DNA from: Streptomyces sp. NBC_00510
Lineage (GTDB): Bacteria > Actinomycetota > Actinomycetes > Streptomycetales > Streptomycetaceae
DNA: 64,000 nt
Direction of reading: 5' to 3'
NCBI GenBank assembly: GCA_036013505.1
Contig: CP107851.1
Span: 9,472,001-9,536,000 of the forward strand
Shown here piece after piece: positions 51,486 to 59,771 of the stretch. Position numbers and translations under genes: made by a program. Under the pieces are notes generated by a model. The model saw only the letters and a list, made by a program, of their open reading frames with translations. It made no database searches and had not been told where the DNA came from. Numbering within the stretch: the first letter of the stretch is position 1; the number at the start of each line of letters is the position of its first letter.

Positions 51486-51905
51486 GTGGGGTGGAGTCCG
51501 CTGATCTTCACGTTCGTCGACGGTGCGGAGGTGCCCGTGCCCGTCGACGGCGCGTTGGTGCGGGCCGTCCTGGAGCCGCACGCTGTCGGGGATCCGCGGC
51601 TCACCGCGGCCTCGGACGAGGGGCTGTACTTCCTGGTGCGGGCCGCGGACGGCGGTGAGGCCGAGGTCTACGTCGGCGAGCGCGACATCATGGTCTCGCG
51701 CCCGCACACCGGCGGGGTGTTCGGGATCGTCGCGGAACTCGTCTCCCGGCTCGGCGCGGTCGTCCTCGACCCGAGCGACGGCGTCGTCGTGTGCCGGGCC
51801 GAGGAGTACGCGCACCTTCCGGCGGGAATGCGGGACGCCGCCGTCGTCGTCGAGATGACGGGTGAGGCCCTGGAGGCCGCGCTCATCGGGCCGCGCCGGC
51901 CCTGA
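51486..51905 (+). CDS. Conserved hypothetical protein
   Basis: 139 residues from GTG 51486. A regular alternation of strands and helices: LIFTFVDGAEVPVPVDGALV, AEVYVGERDIMVSRPHTGGV, FGIVAELVSRLGAVVLD, DAAVVVEMTGEALEAAL. No signal peptide, membrane helix or catalytic motif. Resembles small single-domain immunity-like or SMI1-adjacent proteins in tone only; no family assigned. Divergent from the GNAT across 61 bp. Confidence 0.8.
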   Translation: MGWSPLIFTFVDGAEVPVPVDGALVRAVLEPHAVGDPRLTAASDEGLYFLVRAADGGEAEVYVGERDIMVSRPHTGGVFGIVAELVSRLGAVVLDPSDGVVVCRAEEYAHLPAGMRDAAVVVEMTGEALEAALIGPRRP

Positions 51906-51932
51906 CGACCCGACCCGCCCGGGTCAGTGCCG

Positions 51933-52856
51933 TCAGTTCCCCTGCCTGCGCGCCCGCTTCACCTCCCGGTGCACCGCCCAGGCGTCGGCGACCGGACCGA
52001 GGTGGCCGAGCTTGTCGGGGTTGAGCACCGTGCGGATGGCCTGGATCCGCCCGTCGAGCACGTCGAGGGCCAGGGTGTGCAGGACCTTGCCGTCGCGGTC
52101 GCGGAAGACCGCTCCGGGCTGGCCGTTGACCTCGCGCGGCTCGAACGTCACGTCGATCCGGATCAGCCAGGGGAAGACCGTGCCCAGCACCCGGGCCACG
52201 TTCTCCGCGCCGACGACGGCCCGCGCCAGCTGAGGGGCCCTGCCGCCGCCGTCCCCGACGAGCTGCACGTCGGCGGCGAGCAGGTCCCGCAGCGCGTCGA
52301 CGTCGCCGTCCTTCAACGCGTCGAAGAACCGCCGCGCCAGTTCCTGCCGTGCCCGGCGGTCCGCCGCGAACCGCGGCCGCCCCGCCTCCATGTGCCGTCG
52401 CGCCCGCACCGCAAGCTGACGGCACGCCGCCTCCGAGCGCCCGACCGCCTGGGCGACCTCGTCGAAGCCGAAGCCGAACACCTCCCGCAGCACGAACACC
52501 GACCGCTCGAGCGGGCTGAGCCGCTCCAGCAGCAGGAGCGCGGCCATCGACACCGAGTCGGCGAGCTCCGCCGACCGCGCCGGATCCTGGTACGGATCGC
52601 TCAGCAGCGGCTCGGGGAACCACGGCCCGACGTACGCCTCCCGCCGCACCCGCGCGGAGCGCAGCACGTCGATCGAGATCCGGGTCACCGTGGCCGACAG
52701 GAACGCCTTGACCGACACGGGCCGGGTCGGCGAGCCGTCGAAGCGCAGCCACGCCTCCTGCACCGCGTCCTCGGCCTCGCCCACGCTGCCCAGGATCCGG
52801 TAGGCGATCGAGAACAGCAGCGGCCGCAGCTCCTCGAACTCCTCCACCTTGCCCAT
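51933..52856 (-). CDS. ECF41-type RNA polymerase sigma factor (SigJ-like)
   Basis: 307 residues. Sigma2 (LFSIAYRILGSVGEAEDAVQ, EAWLRF), sigma4 (SPLERSVFVLREVFGFGFDE and VAQAVGRSEAACRQLAVRAR), then a SnoaL-like C-terminal domain of about 110 residues with the ECF41 hallmarks: a WFPEPL segment in the linker, DGGGRAPQ and NPDKL near the end. In this group the C-terminal extension replaces an anti-sigma factor. The partner carboxymuconolactone-decarboxylase-like gene lies 26 bp upstream on the same strand. Confidence 0.95.
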   Translation of the reverse strand: MGKVEEFEELRPLLFSIAYRILGSVGEAEDAVQEAWLRFDGSPTRPVSVKAFLSATVTRISIDVLRSARVRREAYVGPWFPEPLLSDPYQDPARSAELADSVSMAALLLLERLSPLERSVFVLREVFGFGFDEVAQAVGRSEAACRQLAVRARRHMEAGRPRFAADRRARQELARRFFDALKDGDVDALRDLLAADVQLVGDGGGRAPQLARAVVGAENVARVLGTVFPWLIRIDVTFEPREVNGQPGAVFRDRDGKVLHTLALDVLDGRIQAIRTVLNPDKLGHLGPVADAWAVHREVKRARRQGN

Positions 52857-52882
52857 GCCGGATCCCCTTCCCCTGGTCGTGT

Positions 52883-53356
52883 TCAGTGGAACCGGCCGGG
52901 CTCGTAGTCGCCGGCCGGCTGCCGGGCGATGACGTTCAGCCGGTTCACGGCGTTCATGAACGAGACCAGGATCACCAGGGCGGTGAGCTGCTCCTTGTCG
53001 TAGTGCCGTGCGGCGCGCTCCCACACCTCGTCGCCGACTCCGCCGCCGCCGTCCGCGACCCGCGTGCCCTCCTCCGCCAGCTCCAGCGCGGCACGTTCGG
53101 CCTCGGTGAAGACCGTGGCCTCCCGCCATGCCGCGACCAGGTGGAGCCGCACCGGGGTCTCGCCCGCGGCGGCGGCCTCCTTGGTGTGCATGTCGATGCA
53201 GGCGCCGCAGCCGTTGATCTGGCTCACCCGCAGCGCCACCAGTTCCTGCGTCGCGGCCGGCAGCGACGACTCCTTGAACGACCTGCCCACCGCCATGAAG
53301 TGCTTGAAGGCCTTGCCCGCGGTCGGGTCGGCCAGGTAGTCCAGTCGCGCGTCCAT
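52883..53356 (-). CDS. AhpD-like carboxymuconolactone decarboxylase family protein, ECF41 partner
   Basis: 157 residues. The CxxC motif is in VSQINGCGACIDMHTKEAAA (Cys near 49 and 52 with the downstream His), the active centre of AhpD-like peroxidases. Proteins of this fold are the standard target and neighbour of ECF41 sigma factors. ATG at 53356 with GGAGGAGCAC before it. First gene of the two-gene operon with the sigma factor, behind a matching ECF41 promoter. Confidence 0.94.
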   Translation of the reverse strand: MDARLDYLADPTAGKAFKHFMAVGRSFKESSLPAATQELVALRVSQINGCGACIDMHTKEAAAAGETPVRLHLVAAWREATVFTEAERAALELAEEGTRVADGGGGVGDEVWERAARHYDKEQLTALVILVSFMNAVNRLNVIARQPAGDYEPGRFH

Positions 53357-53409
53357 GGTGTGCTCCTCCGGTGTCCGCCGTCCGTGTCGTCCACGGCTCC
53401 ACCCCTTGG

Positions 53410-53436
53410 GACGAGGCAGCCCCGACGCCAGTGACA
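53410..53436 (-). promoter_or_regulatory. ECF41-type promoter
   Basis: On the minus strand TGTCACT (53436-53430), a 16-bp spacer, then CGTC (53413-53410). The published ECF41 consensus is TGTCACA-n16-CGTC, so six of seven -35 bases, the spacing and the -10 all agree. It lies 54 bp upstream of the AhpD-like gene and would make the operon self-activating. Confidence 0.85.
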
Positions 53437-53516
53437 CGGTCCGGTGTGAGCCGCGTCTCAGGATTGAGTAGGCGTACTCATGCGCCCGTGTGCCGCGCCC
53501 CGCGACCCTGGTGGAC

Positions 53517-54170
53517 ATGACAGACCTCACCGTCCCCGTCCGGCGCGTCGGGCTGCCCGTGCTGGCCGCCGGTTTCGCGCTCGCCGCCCTCGTGGTGTCC
53601 GGAATCCATCCCCGTGAGCGCGGCACATGGGTGCTGGAGACCTTCTGGATCGTGATCGGGCTGCCGCTCGCGGTCGCCCTGCGGCGCCGGTTCCCGCTGA
53701 CCGGGCTGCTGTGCGCGTTGCTGGCCCTGCACGCCTTGGTCCTGTCGGTGGGCGGTCACTACACCTACGCCCAGGTCCCGTTCGGGGAGTGGCTGCGCGA
53801 CACCCTGGACCTGTCGCGCAACCCGTACGACCGGATCGGCCACCTCATGCAGGGCTTCGTCCCTGCCGTGCTCGTCCGCGAGATCCTCGTCCGCACCTCT
53901 CCGCTGCGCGGCAGCCGGTGGCTGGCGCCGCTCACCGTCTGCGCCTGCATGGCGTTCAGCGCGTTCTTCGAACTGCTGGAGTGGTGGGCCGCGTTGATTG
54001 GCGGGGACGCCGCGGACGCGTTCCTCGCCACGCAGGGGGACGTCTGGGACACCCAGTGGGACATGTTCTGCGCCCTGGTCGGTGCCGTGCTGTCGCTGCT
54101 GCTGCTCAGCGGGCTCCACGACCGGCAGCTGGACGTCCTCGCGCCGCGCGGCGCCGGGCGGCTCAGGTGA
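53517..54170 (+). CDS. DUF2238 (YjdF-like) membrane protein
   Basis: 217 residues with about six membrane helices. Signature segments: FWIVIGLPLAVALRRRFPLT, GGHYTYAQVPFGEWLRDTLD, NPYDRIGHLMQGFVPAVLVR and GDVWDTQWDMFCALVGAVLS, all typical of DUF2238. Function unknown. ATG 53517 chosen over GTG 53490. Its last 8 bp overlap the 3' end of the convergent P450 gene. Confidence 0.92.
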   Translation: MTDLTVPVRRVGLPVLAAGFALAALVVSGIHPRERGTWVLETFWIVIGLPLAVALRRRFPLTGLLCALLALHALVLSVGGHYTYAQVPFGEWLRDTLDLSRNPYDRIGHLMQGFVPAVLVREILVRTSPLRGSRWLAPLTVCACMAFSAFFELLEWWAALIGGDAADAFLATQGDVWDTQWDMFCALVGAVLSLLLLSGLHDRQLDVLAPRGAGRLR

Positions 54171-55389
54171 GGGTGACCGGCAGCCGGGCGTGCCCGTTGG
54201 CGATGAACGACGTCACCGGCTCCAGGGCGCCGGGTTCCTCGGCCAGCGCCATCGCGGGGTGGCGCTCGAAGAGCGCGGGCAGGGCCATGGCGGCCTCCAG
54301 GCGGGCCAGTGGGGCGCCGAGGCAGTAGTGGACACCGTGCCCGAAGGCGAGGTGGTCCTTGTCGGAACGGGTGACGTCGAAGTCGTCTGCGGTCGGTCCG
54401 TGCCGGCCGGGGTCACGGCCGGCGGCGGCGTACGAGGCGAGGATCGCGTCGCCCTTGGCGATGGTCCTCCCCGCCACGTGGATGTCCTCCACCGCGTAGC
54501 GCAGGGGCAGGTGCGCGACGGGTGCGTCCCGGCGCAGGCTCTCCTCGATCACGTCGCCCCAGGTGGCCCGCCCGGCACGGACGGCGTCGAGCTGGGCCGG
54601 GGAGGTCAGGAGGGCGAAGCAGGCGTTGTCGAGGAGGTTCACCGTCGTCTCGTGCCCGGCGGCGATGATCAGCAGCAGCGTGTCGGTCACCTCGGCGCCG
54701 GTGAGGTGCTCGTCGTCGTCCTCCGCGGCGATCAGGGCGCTGGTCAGGTCGTCGCCGGGCTTCCTGCGGCGCAGGGCGACGAGTTCGTCCAGCAGCGCGT
54801 AGGTCTACCGGTGGTTGGCGGCTGCCTCGGCCGCCCCGAGGGAGGTGGTGAAGAGGTTGTCGATGCACCCCCGCAGTCCGGTGGCCGTCTCGCCCTCGGG
54901 CACGCCCATCAGTTCGGTGATGACCCGTACCGGGATCGGGTACGCGAAGTGCCTGCGCAGGTCGGCCACCCCGTCGCGCGCCGCGGCGGGCAGCCCGTCC
55001 AGCGCGGCGTCGACGATCCGCTGGATCCGCGGGCGCATCGCCGCGGTCCGGCGCGGGGTGAACGCCGGTGCCACCAGCCGCCGCAGCCGCCGGTGGTCGT
55101 CGCCGTAGGCAGTGAACATGTTGCGCACCGCCACCCACGCGTACAGCGGCCACGGGGGGGTGATCCCGCCCGACGCGAAGCGCGGCCAGTGCCGTTGGGG
55201 GTCCTTGGACACCCGCGGGTCGGTGAGCAGGTGCTCCAGCGCGGCGTGGCTGTTCACCGACCACGCCTCGACGCCGCCGGGCAGCAGCACCTTCGTCACC
55301 GCGCCGCGGGCACGCAGCGCGGCACTTTCGGTGTGCAGGGCCCGGCCGTTGGGGTCGAGGACGAAGGAAAAGTGGCGTTGATCGGTCAT
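54163..55389 (-). pseudogene. Cytochrome P450 with an in-frame amber codon
   Basis: One frame runs from ATG 55389 (MTDQRHFSFVLDPNGRALHT) through the substrate-binding region to GAAEAAANHR, then TAG at 54805-54807, then continues in the same frame: TYALLDELVALRRRKPGDD, I-helix LLLIIAAGHETTVN, ExxR in EESLRR, heme loop FGHGVHYCLG, to the stop at 54163. Related P450s usually have Gln or similar at the amber position. Without readthrough the product lacks the heme ligand. A GTG at 55395 overlaps the SDR stop and is an alternative start. Second gene after the SDR. Confidence 0.9.
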
Positions 55390-55391
55390 CG

Positions 55392-56108
55392 TCACACCAG
55401 CGGCTGGCCGCCGTCGACCGCGAGGGAGACCCCGGTCATGAAGGTGTTGGTCATCGCGAACACCACGGCCTGGGCGACGTCCTGCGGCGTGCCGATCCGG
55501 CGGGCGGGGTTGCTGCCGGACAGGCGGGCGAAGAGCTCGGACTTCCCCTCGTCGCCGAGTCCGTCCCAGGCGCCGGTGTCGATGGTGCCGGGGGACACGG
55601 CGTTGACGCGGATCGGGGCGAGCTCGACGGCCAGCGACCGGGTGACGGTGTTGACCGAGCCGTTGGTGGCGGCGACCCCGAGGAAGCCCGGGTCGGGTTC
55701 GAGGGCGGCGACGCCCGAGAACAGGACGAAGGATCCGTCCTCGGGCATGCGCGGGGCGAAGTGCTTGGCCAGCATGATCGGCCCGACCACCTTGGTGTGG
55801 AAGGACAGGATGATCGCCTCGGGGGTCAGTTCGCTCACCTTCCCCCGGGCCCGGGCGGACGCCGTGGAGACCACGTGGTCGACGCTGCCGAGGTCCTCGG
55901 CGAGCGCGGCGATCGTGCCCTCGTCGGTGAGGTCGACCCGCCGTACGGTGACGTCCGTGCCCTTGTAGGCGTCCTCGAGGTCGCCCGGTGTCCGCCCGGC
56001 GGCGACGACGTGCGCGCCCTCGGCGAGCGCCGCGTCGGCGACCGCCCGGGCGATGCCGCTGCCGCGGCCCACCACCAGGACGGTCCTGTCCTGCAGGGAA
56101 GCCGTCAT
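55392..56108 (-). CDS. Atypical SDR-fold protein lacking Tyr/Lys
   Basis: 238 residues with an SDR outline: VLVVGRGSGIARAVADAALA in place of the TGxxxGIG motif, RRVDLTDEGTIAALAEDLG, VNAVSPGTIDTGAWDGLGDE and MTGVSLAVDGGQPLV. At the catalytic position, where YxxxK is expected, the sequence is GVAATNGSVNTVTRSLAVEL, without Tyr or Lys. This matches a known divergent SDR subgroup. Oxidoreductase activity is doubtful; dehydratase-like or binding roles are possible. Its stop overlaps the following P450 start (GTGA). Confidence 0.88.
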   Translation of the reverse strand: MTASLQDRTVLVVGRGSGIARAVADAALAEGAHVVAAGRTPGDLEDAYKGTDVTVRRVDLTDEGTIAALAEDLGSVDHVVSTASARARGKVSELTPEAIILSFHTKVVGPIMLAKHFAPRMPEDGSFVLFSGVAALEPDPGFLGVAATNGSVNTVTRSLAVELAPIRVNAVSPGTIDTGAWDGLGDEGKSELFARLSGSNPARRIGTPQDVAQAVVFAMTNTFMTGVSLAVDGGQPLV

Positions 56109-56179
56109 GGGACTCTCTCCTTGATCTCGTCGTGTGTGGGGGTGCGCCGGTGTGCGGGCGACCGTGCCGGGCGCCGTGC

Positions 56180-57040
56180 CTAGCGGCCGCGGGCCTCATC
56201 GGCGTCCAGGCCGCGGTCCACGCCGTGCGGGATCACCTGCTGGCCCGGCTCAGGCTCCAGCCGCTTGCCGTAGAGGGTGACCTCGACCTTGTCCGGTTCG
56301 AAGGAGACCAGGTCGTCGATGCGGCCGACCTCGGGGTAGGCGTCGCGGTACGACCACGCCGCCTTCCGGGCACCGCCGATGTCGTAGTAGGCGGCGATCC
56401 CCTTGTACGGGCAGAAGGTCCGGTCCTCGGCGGGCGTCAGCGCGCTCTCGTCGACGTCCGCGCGCGGCACGTACCACCGGGGCGCGAAACCCGACTCGTA
56501 CAGCACCACGGGATGCTCGGACCGGGCCACGACACGGCCTTCGGAGCGGACCTCCAGCGTGCGCGAGGTGGTGCGGATGTCGATGCGGTGGTACGCGTCC
56601 GCGGCGTGGCCGAGGATGCGGTCGTCCTCCTCGTAGAAGGCGTCCATCGCCCGCCAGGCGAAGGCGATCCGCCCCTTGAGGTCGCCCGCGCGCTCCGGGA
56701 GCGCGACCAGTTCCCAGGCGGCGCGCTCGGCCGTCCGCCCGCCGGCGCGTACCGCGAACCAGGCGGTGTCCCCCAGGTCCTTGTGCCGCGTGACGTGGTC
56801 CCCGGCGACCAGCGCCTCGGGCAGGACATCGGAGCGCGGGAAGTACGCGACCGGATAGCGGCCCGGCTCGTGGAGCAGCACCACGTCCTCGCTGTCGGCG
56901 ATCCACTCGCCCGCGAACCGGACCCGCATGCGGCGTCGCAGGCGCTCGGCGAAGAGCATGCGCTCGGGGAGCGGATCGGGCACCAGGAAGTGTCCGATCC
57001 GGGTGGTGGAGAGCGGTCCCTGCTGCCAGGACAGTCCCAT
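56180..57040 (-). CDS. Tandem DUF427 protein
   Basis: 286 residues with two DUF427 beta-domains: the first about 40-120 (VRFAGEWIADSEDVVLLHEP, RYPVAYFPRSDV) and the second about 155-260 (TTSRTLEVRSEGRVVARSEH, PVVLYESGFAPRWYVPRADV, TFCPYKGIAAYYDIGG). The repeat of gene-internal motifs is evident. DUF427 proteins are widespread in soil bacteria with no proven reaction. GGAAGGAAG ribosome site before ATG 57040. Divergent from a CGNR regulator. Confidence 0.93.
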   Translation of the reverse strand: MGLSWQQGPLSTTRIGHFLVPDPLPERMLFAERLRRRMRVRFAGEWIADSEDVVLLHEPGRYPVAYFPRSDVLPEALVAGDHVTRHKDLGDTAWFAVRAGGRTAERAAWELVALPERAGDLKGRIAFAWRAMDAFYEEDDRILGHAADAYHRIDIRTTSRTLEVRSEGRVVARSEHPVVLYESGFAPRWYVPRADVDESALTPAEDRTFCPYKGIAAYYDIGGARKAAWSYRDAYPEVGRIDDLVSFEPDKVEVTLYGKRLEPEPGQQVIPHGVDRGLDADEARGR

Positions 57041-57141
57041 GGCTCTTCCTTCCTCGTCGGAGGTCGTAATGGATACTTCGACGCTAGAACCGTTAGTGAC
57101 GCGGAACAAGCGATCAAGGATTCGTCTTTTGGGGGCGATCA

Positions 57142-57156
57142 CGTCGTAATTCGACG
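57142..57156. promoter_or_regulatory. Palindrome between DUF427 and CGNR genes
   Basis: CGTCG-taatt-CGACG, perfect 5-bp arms, lies in the 164-bp divergent gap, which is AT-richer than the surroundings. It is a candidate operator for the CGNR protein. Confidence 0.45.
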
Positions 57157-57204
57157 GTCCGGGATCCGCTGGATTCCCGGTGCTCTAATGCATATCTTTC
57201 ATCT

Positions 57205-57813
57205 GTGGGCGTTCGTGTGGGGATCGAGGAGCTGCAGGCCGCGGGTTTCCCCATGGGCGGGGAGCCCCTGGTCGTATTGGACCTCGCCGACACGGTGAAG
57301 ACCGCCCGGGAGCCGGCCGCCGACCTGATCGGGACCCCTGCCGCGGCCGCTGCCTGGTGGGAGATCCAGGCGAGGAGGCTCCCGCCGGGCCCCGCCCCCG
57401 ATCCGGTGGCGACCCGCAGGCTCCGCGCGGCCGTCCGGGAGGCGTTCGACGCGCACCTGGAGGGCCGGCCGGTGGATCCCGCCGCGGTGGAGGACATCAA
57501 TGCCGCGGCCTCCTCCGCGCCCGTCAGCCCCCGGCTCGTCGTCACCGGCGAAGGACTCCGGGAGACCGTCCGGCGGCACACCGAGTACGGCGGGAACGCC
57601 GCCCTCGCCGTGATCGCGGGCGAGGCCGTGGCGCTGCTGGGCAGCCCGGACCGGCTGCGGCTCCTGCGGCGCTGCGCCAACCCGGAGTGCTCGATGCTGT
57701 TCCTGGCGGGGAACAGGCGCCGCAAGTGGTGCGCGAGCAACATCTGCGGCAACCGGACCCGCGTCGCACGTCACTACGAACGCAACCGTTCCGGCCGCAC
57801 CCCGGCCGGATGA
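57205..57813 (+). CDS. CGNR zinc-finger protein with ABATE domain
   Basis: 202 residues. The N-terminal ABATE domain (VVLDLADTVKTAREPAADLI, TRRLRAAVREAFDAHLEG) precedes a C-terminal CGNR zinc finger (CANPECSMLFLAGNRRRKWC, ASNICGNRTRVARHYER) at about 155-190, whose Cys residues bind zinc. CGNR proteins are probable transcription regulators under stress. GTG start at 57205. The divergent DUF427 gene is the probable target. Confidence 0.93.
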   Translation: MGVRVGIEELQAAGFPMGGEPLVVLDLADTVKTAREPAADLIGTPAAAAAWWEIQARRLPPGPAPDPVATRRLRAAVREAFDAHLEGRPVDPAAVEDINAAASSAPVSPRLVVTGEGLRETVRRHTEYGGNAALAVIAGEAVALLGSPDRLRLLRRCANPECSMLFLAGNRRRKWCASNICGNRTRVARHYERNRSGRTPAG

Positions 57814-57842
57814 GCTGCCGGCCCGGGGCGGCGACCCGCCGC

Positions 57843-58712
57843 TCAGACCGGGACCCGGTCCAGGAAGCCCCGGATGTACTCCGTGATGGGCTCCAGATGG
57901 CTCTCCAGCGCGAAGTGCCCGGACTCCACCAGGTGCACCTCGGCGTCCGGCAGGTCGTGCCGGAAGGCGCGGGCACCGTCGGGCCCGAAGATCTCGTCGT
58001 GCTCGCCCCACACGGCCAGCAGCGGGACCTGGGAGTCCCTGAAGTACTGGTGGACCGCCGGGTACATGTCGACGTTGCGCGGGTAGTCGCGGAACAGGCT
58101 CAGCTGGATCTCGGCGTTGCCCGGCCGGTCCAGGAGCGCCTGGTCGTGGACCCAGTTGTCGGGACTGACCAGGCTGGGGTCGGCCACCCCGTTCAGGTAC
58201 TGCCAGCGGGTGACCTCCAGGGTCAGCGCGCCGCGCACCGGCGCCTCCGTCTCGGGGTTCGGGTCCTTGGCGTAGGCGAACAGCCCGTCCCAGAAGGGCA
58301 TGACGAACCCCTCCGTGTACGCGTTGCCGCTCTGGCTGACGACAGCGGTGATCCGCCGCGGGTCCGCCAGCGCCAGCCGCCATCCGATGGGGGCGCCGTA
58401 GTCCTGGACGTACACGGCGAAGCGGTCCACACCGAGCTGTTCGAGCAGCCCGGCGGTCACCTCGGTGAGGGCGTCGAAGGTGTACGGGAAGTCCGTCGCC
58501 GCCGGCATGGCCGACTGGCCGAAGCCGATGTGGTCGGGGGCGATCACGCGGTGGCGGTCGGCGAGGGCGGGGATCAGGTTCCGGAACATGCCGAGCTCGT
58601 CGGGAACCCGTGGAGCAGCACCAGGACGGGCGCCCCGGGGGTCACCGGCCTCCCGGTGGAAGACCTCCAGGCCGTTGACCTCGGTGGTGCGGTAGTGGAC
58701 GGTGCGGGTCAT
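57843..58712 (-). CDS. Alpha/beta hydrolase carrying a hidden double frameshift
   Basis: 289 residues of the haloalkane-dehalogenase/epoxide-hydrolase type: RHRVIAPDHIGFGQSAMPA, nucleophile elbow VYVQDYGAPIGWRLA (Asp at the elbow), WGEHDEIFGPDGA and VESGHFALESH. Residues about 26-41 read GARPGAAPRVPDELG, unlike the family. In the -1 frame the same bases (about 58592-58640) encode GAPVLVLLHGFPTSS, the expected oxyanion-hole strand. A +1 in the C5 run and a -1 before the Met codon would explain it. As written the enzyme lacks HG-x-P. Follows a LysR gene by 73 bp. Confidence 0.88.
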   Translation of the reverse strand: MTRTVHYRTTEVNGLEVFHREAGDPRGARPGAAPRVPDELGMFRNLIPALADRHRVIAPDHIGFGQSAMPAATDFPYTFDALTEVTAGLLEQLGVDRFAVYVQDYGAPIGWRLALADPRRITAVVSQSGNAYTEGFVMPFWDGLFAYAKDPNPETEAPVRGALTLEVTRWQYLNGVADPSLVSPDNWVHDQALLDRPGNAEIQLSLFRDYPRNVDMYPAVHQYFRDSQVPLLAVWGEHDEIFGPDGARAFRHDLPDAEVHLVESGHFALESHLEPITEYIRGFLDRVPV

Positions 58713-58785
58713 CTCTGACCTCCTCGGCGCTGTGATCGGTTGCTGTTGTGGGGGCGGGCTCCGGCGGCGGCGGGGCCGGGCGGGG

Positions 58786-59691
58786 CTATGCGGTCGGGAG
58801 CGCGGCGGCCGTGTCCACGTTCGGGAGCCCCCGGCTGCGCAGGTCGGCGATGAACCGCCGGACCAGGGCGTCCGAGGGCGTCATCGTGAGGGCCACGATG
58901 TCGCGGTGGACGCGGGGCTCCAGCCGCCGGACCACCGCCGCGGGACGGCCGGCCAGGGCCGACACCGGCACCAGGCTCACCCCCATGCCCGCTCCCGCGA
59001 GCTGGGCGGCGGTGCGCGGACTGCGCGTGCGCAGCACGGGACTCAGGGTCACCTGGTGCGAGGTGACGAACCGGTCCACCCAGACCGCCATCCCGTTGTC
59101 CGGGTCGTAGTGGACGAAGGGCTCGTCGGCGAGCTCCTTGACCGCGACCGATGCCCGCGCGGCGAAGGGGTGGCCGGGGAAGGTGACCACCACCATCTCC
59201 TCCCGCCCCAGCACCTCCGCGTGCGCCGTGGTCGCGGTGGGTTCCGGTCCCACCACCAGGTCGGTGGCCCCGTTCATCAGGTGCTCCACCATGCGGTCGG
59301 CGCTGCTGAACTCCGCCAGTTCCAGCCGGACCTCGGGCCGGTGCGAGCGCCAGCGGCGCAGTACCGGTACGAGGAGCCACGCGGTCATGGTCTCCGCGCA
59401 GGCGATCCGCAGCCGCCCGCCGCTGCCCGCGCCGACCTGCCGTCCGATCCGGACGGCCCGGGTCGCGGCCGCCAGGGCGATCCGGGCCTCCTCGGCCGCG
59501 GCACGGCCGGCCGCCGTCACCCGCACACCGCGGGCCAGCCGCTCGACCACGGATGTGCCCAGTTCCCGCTCCAGCGCCGCGATCTGGTGGGAGAGCGCCG
59601 GCTGGGACATGTGCAGGGAGGCCGCGGCCCGTGTGACCGAACCCTCGTCGACCAGGGCCACCAGGCACTCCAGCGCCCGCAGTGTCGCCAT
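58786..59691 (-). CDS. LysR-family regulator
   Basis: 301 residues. N-terminal HTH: MATLRALECLVALVDEGSVT, RAAASLHMSQPALSHQIAAL, followed by the effector-binding domain of periplasmic-binding fold (RLRIACAETMTAWLLVPVLR to GAGMGVSLVPVSAL). Encoded just upstream of the hydrolase on the same strand, which is unusual for LysR proteins but suggests co-expression. ATG 59691. Confidence 0.93.
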   Translation of the reverse strand: MATLRALECLVALVDEGSVTRAAASLHMSQPALSHQIAALERELGTSVVERLARGVRVTAAGRAAAEEARIALAAATRAVRIGRQVGAGSGGRLRIACAETMTAWLLVPVLRRWRSHRPEVRLELAEFSSADRMVEHLMNGATDLVVGPEPTATTAHAEVLGREEMVVVTFPGHPFAARASVAVKELADEPFVHYDPDNGMAVWVDRFVTSHQVTLSPVLRTRSPRTAAQLAGAGMGVSLVPVSALAGRPAAVVRRLEPRVHRDIVALTMTPSDALVRRFIADLRSRGLPNVDTAAALPTA

Positions 59692-59705
59692 GTCTAAAAT
59701 CTATC

Positions 59706-59716
59706 CGAACTGTTCG
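59706..59716. promoter_or_regulatory. Probable LysR auto-operator
   Basis: CGAAC-t-GTTCG is a perfect 11-bp palindrome 15 bp upstream of the LysR start, in an AT-rich patch. The TTTTAGAC stretch next to the ATG may hold the -10 element. Confidence 0.5.
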
Positions 59717-59771
59717 AAACGTCCATAAGCCGAAAATCGCCCGGATTTCTCCGTGGCGGTGCGCCCCGGCT

